NCBI GenBank assembly: GCA_030386875.1
Contig: CM059576.1
Location: 62,867,581 to 62,931,580 of the forward strand
DNA length: 64,000 nucleotides
From: Morinoia aosen
Taxonomy: Eukaryota; Arthropoda; Malacostraca; Amphipoda; Talitridae
Reading direction: 5' to 3'
Under the pieces are notes generated by a model that saw only the letters and a program-made list of their open reading frames with translations, had not been told where the DNA came from and did not search any database. A program made the translations under genes and the position numbers. Positions 46,063-57,633 of the stretch are shown piece by piece. Each line of letters starts with the position of its first letter. The stretch's first letter is position 1.

Positions 46063-48654
46063 TCATTACTGAATTATTACAGGTAACATTTTGTTTCGAT
46101 GCGTACATATGTTATCAGCCTGGTTGTACATGAGTATAAGTAATTTCCCAAGTTCCAACTATCTTTACACCAAAACTAAATGAGGAAATATTTCTCTTCT
46201 TTTACCTAAGATAGTCAGTTTGAAACTATTTAACTAGACATGACAGAGTGAAAGAAGAAAGAAAACTCAAATCGGACGGTCACAAATAGTGCTAATCCTT
46301 GAATACATCCTCGGATTTTCCAGTTTCTAGTACGAGAAACGACATTATGGACTACGCTGTGAAGTTCCTAAAATGAAACCAGTACAATATCAGAAACATA
46401 TAGAGTTAAAATAAAATTTCTCAAGCTCTTAGAAGCATATATATGAATTCCACGCATCTTAATTTCATTGTTACTTAATTTTGCATGAGAACTATTGTGT
46501 ACCCATCATTGTGCACAAATATCATCATCGACAATAATACCTTTGATGATTCTACTGTTGGATTCTGACGTTTTTACTTCACTTATATAACATGAACAAT
46601 ACTCATGGGATCACGAATCATTCAGAAGCCTAAAATAATATACTTCAATTATCAATAACGTGGAAACAAATTTTCAAGCCCTTTTAGATACGTACTAATC
46701 AATTTTTTTCTGAAGGAAAGACAGTTTTTCAAAATTTCCACTGTTGAAAACATAATTACCGAGTTCATGAGAAGTGCAGAGCGAATACCTTCTTCCATGC
46801 GCGATTCTTTAAAATTGTTTTTAAAGAATCCACCGTCAGTTGCGTTCTTGCAGCAATGAACTCACAATCTGGGCAATTAGAATGACAGAGTTAGAAAGAG
46901 AAGATTTTGGATCATATAGTACGAAATGCCAGGGGATTGTTGTTATGGAGCTCAGAACTGAAAGCATGGACTGCCAACAGATATATGATTTAAAAAACTC
47001 GTATGTGGCGAGTAGTTTATTTGGCTATTAATGGTCTAACTCAAAACATAGAGAGCTATTTTTAATGATATTTTAAGAAACATTTCTCTATTAGAACCTG
47101 AAAATGGAAATAACTGGACTGATTCCTCAATAAGCGCCAACTAGCCTAAATTAGCACTCTCCTGATGAAGAAACTGTTTTATGTACTTTAAAAAAATAGT
47201 CAAGTAATACATGAAGCAGTCTATTACTTAAAAAAACACAAGATAGCATATCTTTAAAATAAAATTTCACTGATAAAAACATCCTCAGATACTAATCGGG
47301 TTAAATAGTACATATGAAGAAAATTTATAGGCTATTTGCATTTCGAAAACGTTTCGAATGAACTACTAAACAATGTATTGATAATGCAATGACGTTCGAG
47401 GAAAAACTAAGTTATGAAAACTTTTTTGCTCCCAGGTGTACATTTTCAACATCTGTCCAGTTATAAAACTAATTTTCATGAAAGTATATATAGCATCTAA
47501 GCATTTCACATTAAATTATGATCTCATTGTCATTATGTATTTCAAATTAAATTGCATTGAATAAAAAACACAACATAATTCTAACTAACTGCTGAGATAT
47601 TGCACGCATTTGATCGCAAACATTTTACATATGTAGGCGTGTCTATGTTTAACATTCCATTAAGGTATACAAAATTATTTACCGCAACAAATTATCCTAA
47701 TTCTCATTTACTAGAGATTTATGTACAATAGTAGTCAATATTTTCTCTGAAGAATATATACTTACAGCACAAGTTAGCGCAATGAGATGGCGGTGAAGCA
47801 TGACGCAATGAGTGAAGAACAGTCGCCTGCCGCCACCTGAAAGTTAATGTAAAATATTCAATGTACTCAAATTTAGGAGATTAGAAAATTATTTAATTCC
47901 TGCAAGTTCTTTTTAATCGTATTGTTGAATAATTCTGGAAAAAATCGAGGTAAATGTAAGTTTTTAAAAAGACAATGAGTGTATGAGCTAAGAAAATAAT
48001 TGTTTTTATTATTCTTGAAAAAATGTCGCGATAAAATTTGATAATGGCTGAAAATCTTTGGTAACCAGTACTTCACTAAAAATACGTCCTACTGCACTGA
48101 AGTCGGTAGCAAAAAGTAAGTGAAATAGAAAACCTGTAAACCAGTTTGTTCCAGAATAAATTATGAAACAATAGTATAACATGTAAAGTATGATCTGGAG
48201 TGGTAATTTTCAGTAAAGTATGCATAGTTTAGAGACCCGCTCTGAAATTTTATATCACAAAAGATATCAATATATATCATTCAAAGAAATCTGAGATAAC
48301 AATTACACACATGTATTCATGTCTAAAACAAATTAGGGTGACAGGAGTAACGAGAGCAGATCTATCATGAACACGCATTAAACGATAGCTTCTATTCGGG
48401 GCTGACGCATGATATTTTGTTGTATACTCTACGTTTTAAACTTGAATTTTTTATTTTACCTTGTCACATATTTGCTGTTATTTATTTTGACACTCGTAGC
48501 TTTAAACTGGGTTTTGGTGCAACACTAGAGAAATGAGAAAAATCAGTACTAAGATAACAAGACGATACTCTGTTTCGTAAGCCGAACGCCTGCAATACAA
48601 ATACATACAAAAGACCTAAATGCTTGCAGATTAAAAATACGCAGGAAAAAGCGC
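46063..48654. other. No gene recognised
   Basis: AT-rich sequence without long frames; no repeat family shared within the window. Confidence 0.4.
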
Positions 48655-48995
48655 ATAGACATCAATAGCACATAGACTACAACGGGCCATAGACTACAAC
48701 AGCGCAAAGACTACCACAGCACATAGACAACAACAGCACATAGACAACAACAGCACATAGACAAAAACAGCACATAGACTACAACAGCATATCAACTACA
48801 ACAGCACATCGACTAAAACAGCACATCGACTACAACAGCACATCGACTACAACAGCACATCGACTACAACAGCACATAGACAACCACGGCCCATAAATAA
48901 CAACAGCACATAGACTACAAAGGCACATAGCCTACAAAAGCACATCGACTACAACAGCACGTAGACAACAACAGCACACAGTCTACAAAAACTCA
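48655..48995. repeat. Minisatellite, about 17-bp unit
   Basis: About 20 imperfect copies of units such as 'agcacatagactacaac' and 'agcacatcgactacaac'. It begins just downstream (in the minus sense) of the transposase-PHD-OTU gene. Confidence 0.9.
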
Positions 48996-49000
48996 AAGAA

Positions 49001-49155
49001 CTAATCGGTTGAGTGACTCAGTACAATGCCAAGAAATATCTTTAAAGCATCAGAAAGATTTCCGTTAGCCAATTGAAGCGGTGCATTATTATCTACTTTA
49101 CCGGAAGCTTCAGAAACGAGTAGTACCTCATGTAAAATGCTGCAACCACTTTACG
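49001..49155 (-). other. Short open frame just after the OTU stop
   Basis: About 50 codons, not starting at a methionine, read SGCSILHEVLLVSE then ASGKVDNNAPLQLANGN and stop at 49001. The composition looks coding-like, but it is in another frame than the OTU end and shows no known domain. It could be a further piece of the preceding gene after one more break, or chance. Confidence 0.25.
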
Positions 49156-49174
49156 CCTGGCATCCAGTCCATTA

Positions 49175-52100
49175 TTATTCAATGATTAATGCAGCATCTT
49201 CTCTGCTCCGAAGAAAAGTTTTGTCAACTCCTTTATATTGCACCATTGTTGACGGCCGTGTAGCTTCTGCGTTATTTATTATTGCGTCATAGTGATTACA
49301 AGTTTCGTTTTCGGAGTCGAAGTAGTAGAGCAAAGTGACAAACCTCGAATCAAGGGAATTTTCACCATATTTGTTAGTTAAAAACCATCTGTATTCTCCG
49401 TCATTATTTCTGCGTAGTAGAAATACATCCTTCTGGTATATTACAGAAAAAAAAGGAATTCAATGGAACCTCCATACTTGCTGTATCTCACAGTTGGCGT
49501 GTCATGAGAAATTGCAGGAGTCATCATCCTTCTTGCGTGGGCGACTAGAGCTTCTCGAGTTGTTTTGTTTCGAACGTTTTCCAGTAAAATATCACTGAAG
49601 AACATGACTGTTGAATATATGAGATACGCATCGGGGTTAGCAGATTTTTCAAGCATTGCGTTTCCTTCTTTCCAATAGTCCCTCGTCCATTTTTCATCAT
49701 TTGATTTTTCATTGGCAAGTCGAAGCATTTTCTGGCAAATGATACCTCGCATTTCGTCATGGCGACATTGGTCTTTCAATTTGATTTCCGCCATTGCTCT
49801 AAATACGCAATTTCCATCCCCTATTATTGGGACAATCTGGCGAGCTTCAGCTTCCATCTGCTTTTGAAGGCCTTCAAGGTAATTTTCTTTGATATATCTT
49901 TTAGTAGAATGTGAAGAAGATTCAGCATCAATTTTTCTACACTTGAAACACAGCCATTTACCTCGTGGCACCTTCTTCTTCAAGTCGACACAATTTAAAT
50001 GAAACCAATCGCCTCCTTTCACTCCCTCATTCTTCAGTCGTTGTTGAAATGAAATAAAATTTTCTCCATTGTCGCACCCAATCCAACGACTCTCACTGAT
50101 GCCTGTTTGGCTTTCTCTTCCAATAGAGACACGACACGTACAATACACCTCAAGGTCTTCATCAGGATTAACATTTGTTTAAATTGTTTAAAAACTCCAG
50201 GCTCAACTTCAATAGTGTCAGCATAAGCATTTTCTGACGATTCTGAGCCACACAATATCCTCTTAGGCTTTCTTGATTCATCGACCAGGTTTTGCTGAGT
50301 TACGTCGATGTTTTCAATAATTTTTTGAGAAAATAGCACAGGTGCTTGAACTGATGAAATTGTAGTAGTGTTGGAAATGCTTTCATTACCAGGGGGAATT
50401 TTTGATGCTGAAACAAAATTGCAAAATTTGGTCCTTTTTACTTTCTTTGGACAAGGTTCTTTAGATTTTATTTTCCTTTTGCTTAAAGCTATTGGTTGAG
50501 ATTTACTCTTAGATGATCGCAGCTTAGATATGAGATTCCGTACAGTTGAGCTTTGATGCGTGGCTGGTTTGCCTTTCATTAATGCCTCTTCATGCTCTCG
50601 CAAAAATGTCTCTCGTGATCGTTTACTGTCGATGATTGCCATGTTTGAGTTAAACCGTAAGAAAACTTCAAAATTTACGTTGTCCAGTTTCTCGTCTTTG
50701 TAAGTATTGTACTGATATTTCGACTCGAATCGATCGCGCACAGTATTTGAAACATGAGACATAGCTCTTTCTGTGCCTGATTGGCTAGGTTTCATCAACT
50801 GAATGATTTCAAGAGTTCGATAAATGTTCAAATCTTTCACTTCCATTGCGTAGTTTTCATTCTCGTTTAGATATCGGCTAAAAACCTCCACGCAGTCCGT
50901 TTCTTCCTCGCAAGGGTCCCGAAGATCGACGAGCTTGTTATTGGCTACCGGCTTCCAGTGCTCGCGGAAGTGATCCAAAAATGTGCGAAATCCATTTTCA
51001 ACACAGTCACAGATAACTTTCTGACAGTTTTGGGAACATGGCTCAAATGAAATATTAACGAGATCCAGGAGGCTTCGGTAGGCATCGAGACGGGCTTCAT
51101 CGGTGATCTCAGTCGTCGACGCGTGAAGAAACAGGAATGTTGTAGCGAATAATATCGCCTCCGGAGCCTGTAGAAAGTCACTCTTCCGTTCAAGGATAGA
51201 TTCAATCCAACTTTGATTTTCTGCAAGAACCTGTTCAGTATCCGGAAGCGATGAAGCTGATTCAGACCTGGTTTTTAGTAATTTATTTTTGATCTCCTTC
51301 ACGTTAATTCCAGTCCAATGCGTAACTGAACGGAACTGAACGTTGTAGTCAAAGGTTCCCTCTATTAGAAGCTTTTCAACTTCTTCTGGTGGATGCTGAA
51401 GTTGTGCAAATTGAGTGTCGAAAAGCGAGAGCAAGCTCATGAATTCAAAAGGTCCAAACGAAGCACTTTGAGCTTTTTTCTCCAAATCAGATACACAGTG
51501 ATACACGCGGGAAATGAGTAAAACTCTGGCCAAGAAGCTTTCTTGCGAAACAATTCTTAAAATGCCGTGGGCCTTCTCACCCAGATTAGGATAGTACATG
51601 AGAGATGGAAGAGCTTCGCACAACACTTTAACATTAGAAAGAAGAGCATCTAGATGGAGATGTAGGTATTCCGCGAATCTAGTAGCACATTGGTTTGGTA
51701 TTATGCGGAAAACGCGTCCTTGACCGATATTTACATATTTGTGAATTTCATTTTTAACTACTGCGTGGTCATTGACGAAAGAAGCAATAGACCGACAGGA
51801 TTCCAAAGTCTCGCTGACCCACGTTGGCATTGCTTGAGTCATTAAATTCTCAATTTTATGGAAAAAATCTGGAAGACCGTGCACTTTTCCGAAGTCATTG
51901 TCCGCTCTCAGCCTTTCGATCATTCCAGATTTTTTGCCAACGTAAACAGCAGCTGAGTCGGTAGCTACGAAGGCAACAGCCTTGAGCGGCAAAAATTGTT
52001 CTACCGTGTGTTTCAAATGGGATGCTGTTGAGCCTGCATCACCATTCCTTATCATCGAAACACCAAGCAAGGCTTCGCGTGGTAAGCCACTCGTATCAAT

Positions 52101-53677
52101 CAATATATGTGGCTACTACAGCCTGACGCGTTACATCTTTCGGTGCAGTTCCTTTGTCAGCGCTGATGGTAAAACGGCGGCATTGTTTAGTCTTTAGGTG
52201 TTCAGCACAAAATAAATTTTTCATTTGCTCAGAACAAGAAAGATAATTTGCTTGAAGCATTTTTTGCATCGAGTTATGACTATGATGACGATTTCCGAGC
52301 GGATTAGGTACCCCTTCAGGTGTGATGAGAGACATCAAAGCGCATACTTGGGGATATACACGGTAAGGCATGTTGTTATTTACCATGAACATTCCAGCTA
52401 CAGACATATTTTCTGTTGCTTGATGTCTTTGCGCGTTGGTAGGTCGGCCAAGCTTTAGTTGTGACCTGTCGTCATGCTTAGAAAAGTCGAGCGCTTTCAA
52501 ATGTTGAGCTGAAGATAAATAGTATTTCATTGCCTGTGCCTTGCGTTTTTTTGACGTGAAGATCATACCTTGCGTCCATGATTCATCTCTCTTCTTTCTT
52601 CCTTGGCTCCGAATCCCGTACTCAGTACAAAACATACAGAAAACTTTTGTCTCATTCTTCCTCGAATCAAATTGATACGCGAAAGGGGAATCTAAAGATG
52701 AGCTCACGCAACCTTGTTCCTCCTCTGTTGGGCAAGAATCGGGTAATAGTTCTTTTATTTTCGCATTAAAGCAACAATTTACGTCGGCGTGCTTACATTC
52801 CTCAGTAATTTTGTTCAGATTATGATCTAAATATTTTTTCAAAATTTCATTACAACTCTTGCATGCAGGTTTCGCCAGCAGAAGCTGAGTTGTTTTAACT
52901 GCTTTGGATTACAATCATTCAAATCATTTTTCGATTTTTTTTCGACTGTATTTTCTTCAGTGCAGCTTGATACAAATCCGTCTGACACTGAAATAATATT
53001 TTCAGTTTGTGAGATTTCGAACTCTCTTCCACAGTGAGAAGTGATGGGTTCATCGGTGTCAGGTAAAGTTAATTTCTTAGCAACAGCTGAAGGCGTAGTA
53101 AAAGTTTTACTGGTAGACACATTTTCAATCAGTGCAGCATTCGCCTCGAGACTGGGGATCTTGAGAATTTCGGCAGGAACTTCTAAACTATCATGCTGCA
53201 CCACGCCCTTCGATTTTGCGACAACCTGTTCTCCAAGCTTATCCAAATTTGTCTTTCTCTGTTGAGCTGCCGTCGAAATCCTAGCTTCCACTGTTTCTTT
53301 CTCCTCATGATGTTGAGCGGCAATATGTTCCTCAGACTGCCTGCCTGCTAGGGAACAGCTTCCTTACGTTCAGACTGCAGGGTTATATCTGGTGAGAGGT
53401 GCTTTGCGACGCATTCTTGCTCTACGCCGACAGTACTCTTTGTTTTTTCGTTGCGTTTTAAGTAAGATGCAAAATAGGTGGGATATTTTTTCTTTACATG
53501 CCGCAGTAGATTTGTTGTACTGCTTTTAGAAAAGGAAACAGTTTTTTTCCCGTAAGTACAGAACTTGCAATCGGCTGAAAAACTATTCCCAGAACTGTGG
53601 AGCAAATTTTTGAATGCAAATTTGATGATTGTGGATTCGGAAATTTTTTCCAATAAATGAAGATGATTTCTATCCAT
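49175..53677 (-). CDS. BED finger - hAT/ZNF862-like transposase - PHD - OTU protease, frame interrupted
   Basis: Five minus-strand frames join into one protein of about 1500 residues. In order: BED-like finger (CKFCTYGKK...RHVKKKYP, the final His replaced by Tyr; residues about 35-65); a second Cys finger (FCMFC...SSAQHLKAL, about 345-390); a hAT-type transposase core resembling ZNF862-like proteins (SADKGTAP about 508, FVATDSAAVYVGKKSG about 568) with a dimerisation-type end (QSGTERAMS about 966); an ING-like PHD finger (YCTCRV, WIGCDN, WFHLNCV, PRGKWLCFKC) carrying an about 22-residue insert and lacking its fourth Cys; and an OTU protease (GDGNCVFR about 1289, YGGSIEF about 1400, NHYDAI about 1462: Cys and His present). 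Breaks: near 53352, 52844, 50180 and 49450, each explained by one base lost in a short run, and near 52100, a 4-bp ATTG duplication. Either a recent pseudogene or an intact gene with assembly indels. The fusion would link chromatin reading with deubiquitination; function unknown. Confidence 0.8.
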
Positions 53678-54339
53678 TTTGGTGCTCGGTCAACACCTGC
53701 AATTATTGAATCATCAGAAAAAGTAGAATACAAAAATTTGACTGAAGTTGTTCATGGCTTTTCTTTTCAAAAGTCTAATTAGAAACAATCCCACCCCGAT
53801 ATTTTGACAATGGGTAGTTTTGAAGCATGTTTAGACAGTATACATAAAATTTCCATTGAGAGATATAGATGTCTGATTTTCGTGTGAATCATTTTGAGAC
53901 GTTCTGCTCTTGAAATAACTCAAGTTAGAGAAATTAAACCTATCTTACTTAACTATTCAGATACCATTCAATTATAAGCATTCTACTTGACTCGCAGCAG
54001 TGCCATAGCCCATAAGAAGCAATTGCAGCGTACACAATATATGTGTTGCACTTGATTACAGGAACATTTTGCGTCGCTGGCACACTCGATATATCAACAA
54101 ATTGTACAGCATGGTTAGAGTCAAGTATCTGTAAAACACGGGAAAAGCTCGGGAACGGATAATCATTCCACCGATGAAAAATCAAGTCCTCTAGACATGA
54201 AATACCTTATCTCTAAATATTTTGCCACTGTTTGCTTATACATGTATAATACATTTCTATGTATACATGCATAATATGCAGATTGCAGAAACACTAAAAT
54301 TATATTCTGTACAATTCTACTTAAACTGTCATTGTTATG
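53678..54339. other. 5' flank of the transposase-PHD-OTU gene
   Basis: A splice-acceptor-like sequence (aattattgcag, 53697-53707) lies about 20 bases before the ATG, so the first coding exon may be preceded by an untranslated exon. No promoter motif is identified and no terminal inverted repeat was found. Confidence 0.4.
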
Positions 54340-55560
54340 ATTTGTTTTAATACAGCTTCTACACTCAACAGAAGTAATCTATCATTTTTGAGTTGTGTAA
54401 GTTTGAGAAAATAAGAGTATCTTAAAACAATGAAAGACCAGCTAACTTGTAATGAACGTTCGTCTACTCAGAAAACTCACGTTTTCGCACAGGCCCTGAT
54501 GAATTGCTTCCGGATGAATTGCTCGGAAATCCTCAGCGTCCTCTTCCGAGTGGTCAAAACAGCAAAATCTGAAAATATAGGCGTTTAGCACTAAAAAATA
54601 TTGTGCAATTAAGTTCCTGACAAATAATATGTTACTCACAACTCGCAAGAGCTTGTCAAGTCCCGGAAGAAGAAATTTATTTTTGAATCTAGCTCCTATC
54701 TTGATTCTTCTGCACTGTTAATTTCATCGCAGCAAAGTAAAATTGCAAGAAAAACATGGAAAAAATAATGCGTTTAGAGTTCGTCTGTCACTATGAATCA
54801 CTCCTGCGAAAACGATGCACGCTTAACTACTAAGACCGACCCCGGCCCGACATATTTTACATTTTTGTCGAGTCATATATTTTCAACTCGCCTTTCACGC
54901 AATAATATTTCATTCAAATCCCGATAAATATTGCACAGAAATTGAAACCATCATGCAAAACCTTATTTCTACCTTGTAAGTTGCAGGTGCAATGAAACTA
55001 TCGACACTTACTTCCCCTCTGGTGACGTAGGAACGCCGAGCAGAACACGAGCATCTATATATATAGAGCGAGTGCGAATCTAAAAATTAGGTTCACAACT
55101 TGTTGAAGGTTTTGTAATTAATCACGTGCAATCAATCTCAACACCAACAATTGTTGCATATTGTGAAAAAATAGCTTTGAAACATTGCTTAATAATGAAT
55201 AAAGAAGGTAAAAATAAACTATAATCTACGAAGAACTCACTGAACCAGAATAAAAATTAATAAGAACGCTTGCAGGCACACCCACACTTCTCGACTTTCT
55301 ATTATTGACTGACACGATTTAGCATCTGCAATGACCGGGCAATGGCAATGACAGTGACCCAGTATGGGTTGATGCTTTATGCCCCGCTTTATGCTCATCG
55401 AAGTATTGCTCACTCAATGTCTCTACAAACGTAAAAACTATTTCAAGTCATACAAAATGCCTGAAGGACACAGACCGAAGAAGCACAAAAATGTAGTTTC
55501 TTTTACAAATATGAAAAATAAAGTCATCTAAAGATAATATAATTTATCGTCAATTTTTTT
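54340..55560. repeat. Dispersed repeat R, copy 3
   Basis: Diverged but collinear with copies 1 and 2: 'tccggatgaatt', 'atttcatcgcagcaaagtaaaa', 'cgcaataatatttcattcaaat', 'agaactcactgaaccagaataaaa', 'cacacccacactt', 'caatgtctctacaaacg'. It contains neither the SINE nor the LINE found in the other copies. It sits upstream of the transposase-PHD-OTU gene. Confidence 0.66.
54481..54568 (-). CDS. Candidate short exon inside repeat R copy 3
   Basis: Between a pyrimidine-rich acceptor (tatattttcag, 54569 upward) and a consensus donor (GTGAGT at 54480-54475) lie 88 bases. One frame is open: one base plus 29 codons reading FCCFDHSEEDAEDFRAIHPE and then AIHQGLCEN, acidic and coding-like. If real, it may be an upstream exon of the transposase-PHD-OTU gene, but joining it to the acceptor near 53697 does not keep the known start codon's frame open, so it would be untranslated or alternative there. 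R copy 1 keeps part of the same stretch. Confidence 0.3.
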
Positions 55561-55683
55561 GTCTCGGTTAGCCGTTTCTGTGTTGAGAGTGATTAGCGTT
55601 CAAAGTTATGTGTGAGAGTAAAATTATTTCCAATTGACAAGCAGTCGAACGTCTTGCAGATGATAATATGAAGGGAAGACAGA

Positions 55684-57248
55684 TTGAAGATCGAAGACAG
55701 GATCAACAATTTCCTGCGCAAGTTAAAAAATTGTAATTATTTTTCCCAAGATCTTTACTCCAAATTATTTGTATCAGGGTCTGGTCCGGGCGTTTTGTAT
55801 GGCCTTCCTAAAGTTCATAAGGCGGACTTCGCGGTTAATTTCCAGTACCGACCGATTTTTTCGGCCATTAATACTCCGAGCTATACTTTGTCTAAATTCC
55901 TTGTTTCGATATTGAACCCTATAACTCAAAATGAATACACGGTCATTAATTCTACGGAGTTTGTGAAGGATATAACTTCAGTACAAAATGCTAGTCAATT
56001 TTTTATGTGCTCTTTTGATGTTGAGAACCTTTTTACTAACGTTCCATTGCGTGAAACTATAGAAATATGCTTGCAACACTTGTTCACTACTCCTCAGTCT
56101 GTTGTCTTAGGGCTAACGAAAAAATTGTTTCATAATCTTTTAGAATTGGCAGTCATGAACACTTTTTTATATTCAACGGGAAGTTTTACAAACAATTAGA
56201 GGGTCTAGGCATGGGTCTGCCGCTTTCTCCAACCTTTGCTAATATTTTTATGTGTTTTGGGGAAAAGAAATGGTTGGAAGAATGTCCTGAATCATTTAAA
56301 CCTGTTTTTTATAAGAGATACGTTGATGACACCTTTTTACTTTTTCGGGACCAGGCTCATGCTCCACTCTTCTTAAACTACCTCAACAGCAAGCATAGAA
56401 ACATAAAATTTACGATAGATTGTGAAGTGGGTGGCAAACTTTCATTTCTGGATTGTCTTGTGCAGAAAGAGGGGGATAAATTTGAGTGTTCCGTCTCTAG
56501 AAAAAATTGTTTCACAAGTTTAGGTACTAGTTTTTATAGTTTTTCCTCCTTCATTTTTAAATTGAATTTCGTCAAAGTTTTATTATGCCGTGCTTTTAAT
56601 GTGTGCAGCTCTTATCGGTTTCTACACTAGGAATTTTCCTTTTTGAAAGTATTTTTTAGGAATAATGGCTTTTCTAGTGGTTTTGTTGATTCTCAAATTA
56701 GAAAATTTTTAGATAAGAAATATGCAAATGTTCCGGGCTTTCAACAAGCAGCAGACTCAGTACGAACGCTCTCTCTGTGTTTCCCTTACTTTGGTCCTCA
56801 ATCAGAATTAATGAAAAAACAAATACTGGAGCTACTACAAAAATATTTCAGTAATGTAAAATTTAGAATAAGATTGGTCAATAATCACAAAATTGAATCA
56901 TTTTTTAGATTCAAGGATAGACTTCTTCCTACTGAGATGCAGGCATCCCTAATATACAAATATAGTTGTGCACTTTGTGCATCTGAGTATGTGGGCATGA
57001 CTACCCGTACTCTGGGATGTAGGATTGCCGAGCATCAAGGTAGGAGCTACCGGACGGGAAACATTTTAGCAAGCCCATCTAACTCAGCCATCCGTAATCA
57101 CGCTTTTGAATGCGACTCAGCAGTCAATAAAAATAGCTTCAAAGTCATAGCCAGGGCAAAGTTGTGTTCAGAATTGCGGATTTTAGAGTCTCTGTTCATT
57201 TTTAAAACGAAACCTGTTTTAAATAATCATCTTAGTAATGGAATTTAG
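55684..57248 (+). pseudogene. Penelope-like reverse transcriptase with GIY-YIG endonuclease
   Basis: RT part: YGLPKVHKADFAVNFQYRPI, SFDVENLFTNVP, then after a shift FNGKFYKQLEGLGMGLPLSP and the catalytic YVDD (56319-56330). Next comes the linker and FLKVFFRNNGF, then the GIY-YIG domain: YKYSCALCASEYVGMTTR, CRIAEHQG with the conserved Arg, and KTKPVLNN at the end. Breaks: a frameshift in the T-run near 56160-56170, and an in-frame TAG at 56628-56630. The N-terminal part of the RT is missing by truncation. The protein would reverse transcribe the element RNA and nick its target; this copy cannot. Confidence 0.92.
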
Positions 57249-57498
57249 GTTGAGTAAGACGAGACACATGGAGTTTGTATAATCAATACACACAGCAGGA
57301 CACAAGTTTACATCACGAAGGGTAGTGGTGGAGTAGGCTCCAGCCAAGCCCGAGAACCATGAGCTCAGTTCCACAAGAACCACGAGCTCAGTTCTCAACG
57401 CAGAGTACTGTCTAAACACATTTTAACACAAGAGCACTGCAACATTATCAGTATTATACACATATACATTCAAGGTGCTACAATAAAGGTTTCAACAC
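57249..57498 (+). mobile_element. Candidate solo LTR, 250 bp
   Basis: Inserted directly after the Penelope stop codon. TTAG occurs on both sides (57245-57248 and 57499-57502), the ends are inverted (GTTGA...TCAAC), and an AATAAA signal lies 16 bp from the right end. These fit a small Gypsy-type solo LTR, but the ends are not the usual TG..CA at the exact border and no internal copy exists in the window. Confidence 0.4.
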
Positions 57499-57605
57499 TT
57501 AGCTCATTTCCTTTATCCCTAGTCAATAAAAAATGTCATGCATTTTTTTAGTCGTTTTCTTTTTGTATTTTACAGATGACTTTTTGTTCGAATTTGTACC
57601 TATTG

Positions 57606-57633
57606 CTGATGATGAGCGAAGGCTCGAAACGTC
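57606..57633 (+). ncRNA. Hammerhead-ribozyme-like core in the Penelope 3' region
   Basis: The core CTGATGA is followed by a 4-bp stem GAGC/GCTC closed by loop GAAG, then GAAAC and GTC. This matches the hammerhead layout CUGANGA - stem II - GAAA - stem III - UH, apart from one extra T before stem II and an extremely short stem III. Minimal hammerheads are known from Penelope-like elements. Whether this copy cleaves is untested. Confidence 0.55.

Noticed and set aside
48655..48995. CRISPR-like repeats
   Set aside because: Units are contiguous 17-mers with no spacers; a minisatellite.
52100..52842. Separate small genes between 49.4 and 53.7 kb
   Set aside because: Neighbouring frames overlap by only 4-115 bases and rejoin into continuous domains when single indels are allowed.
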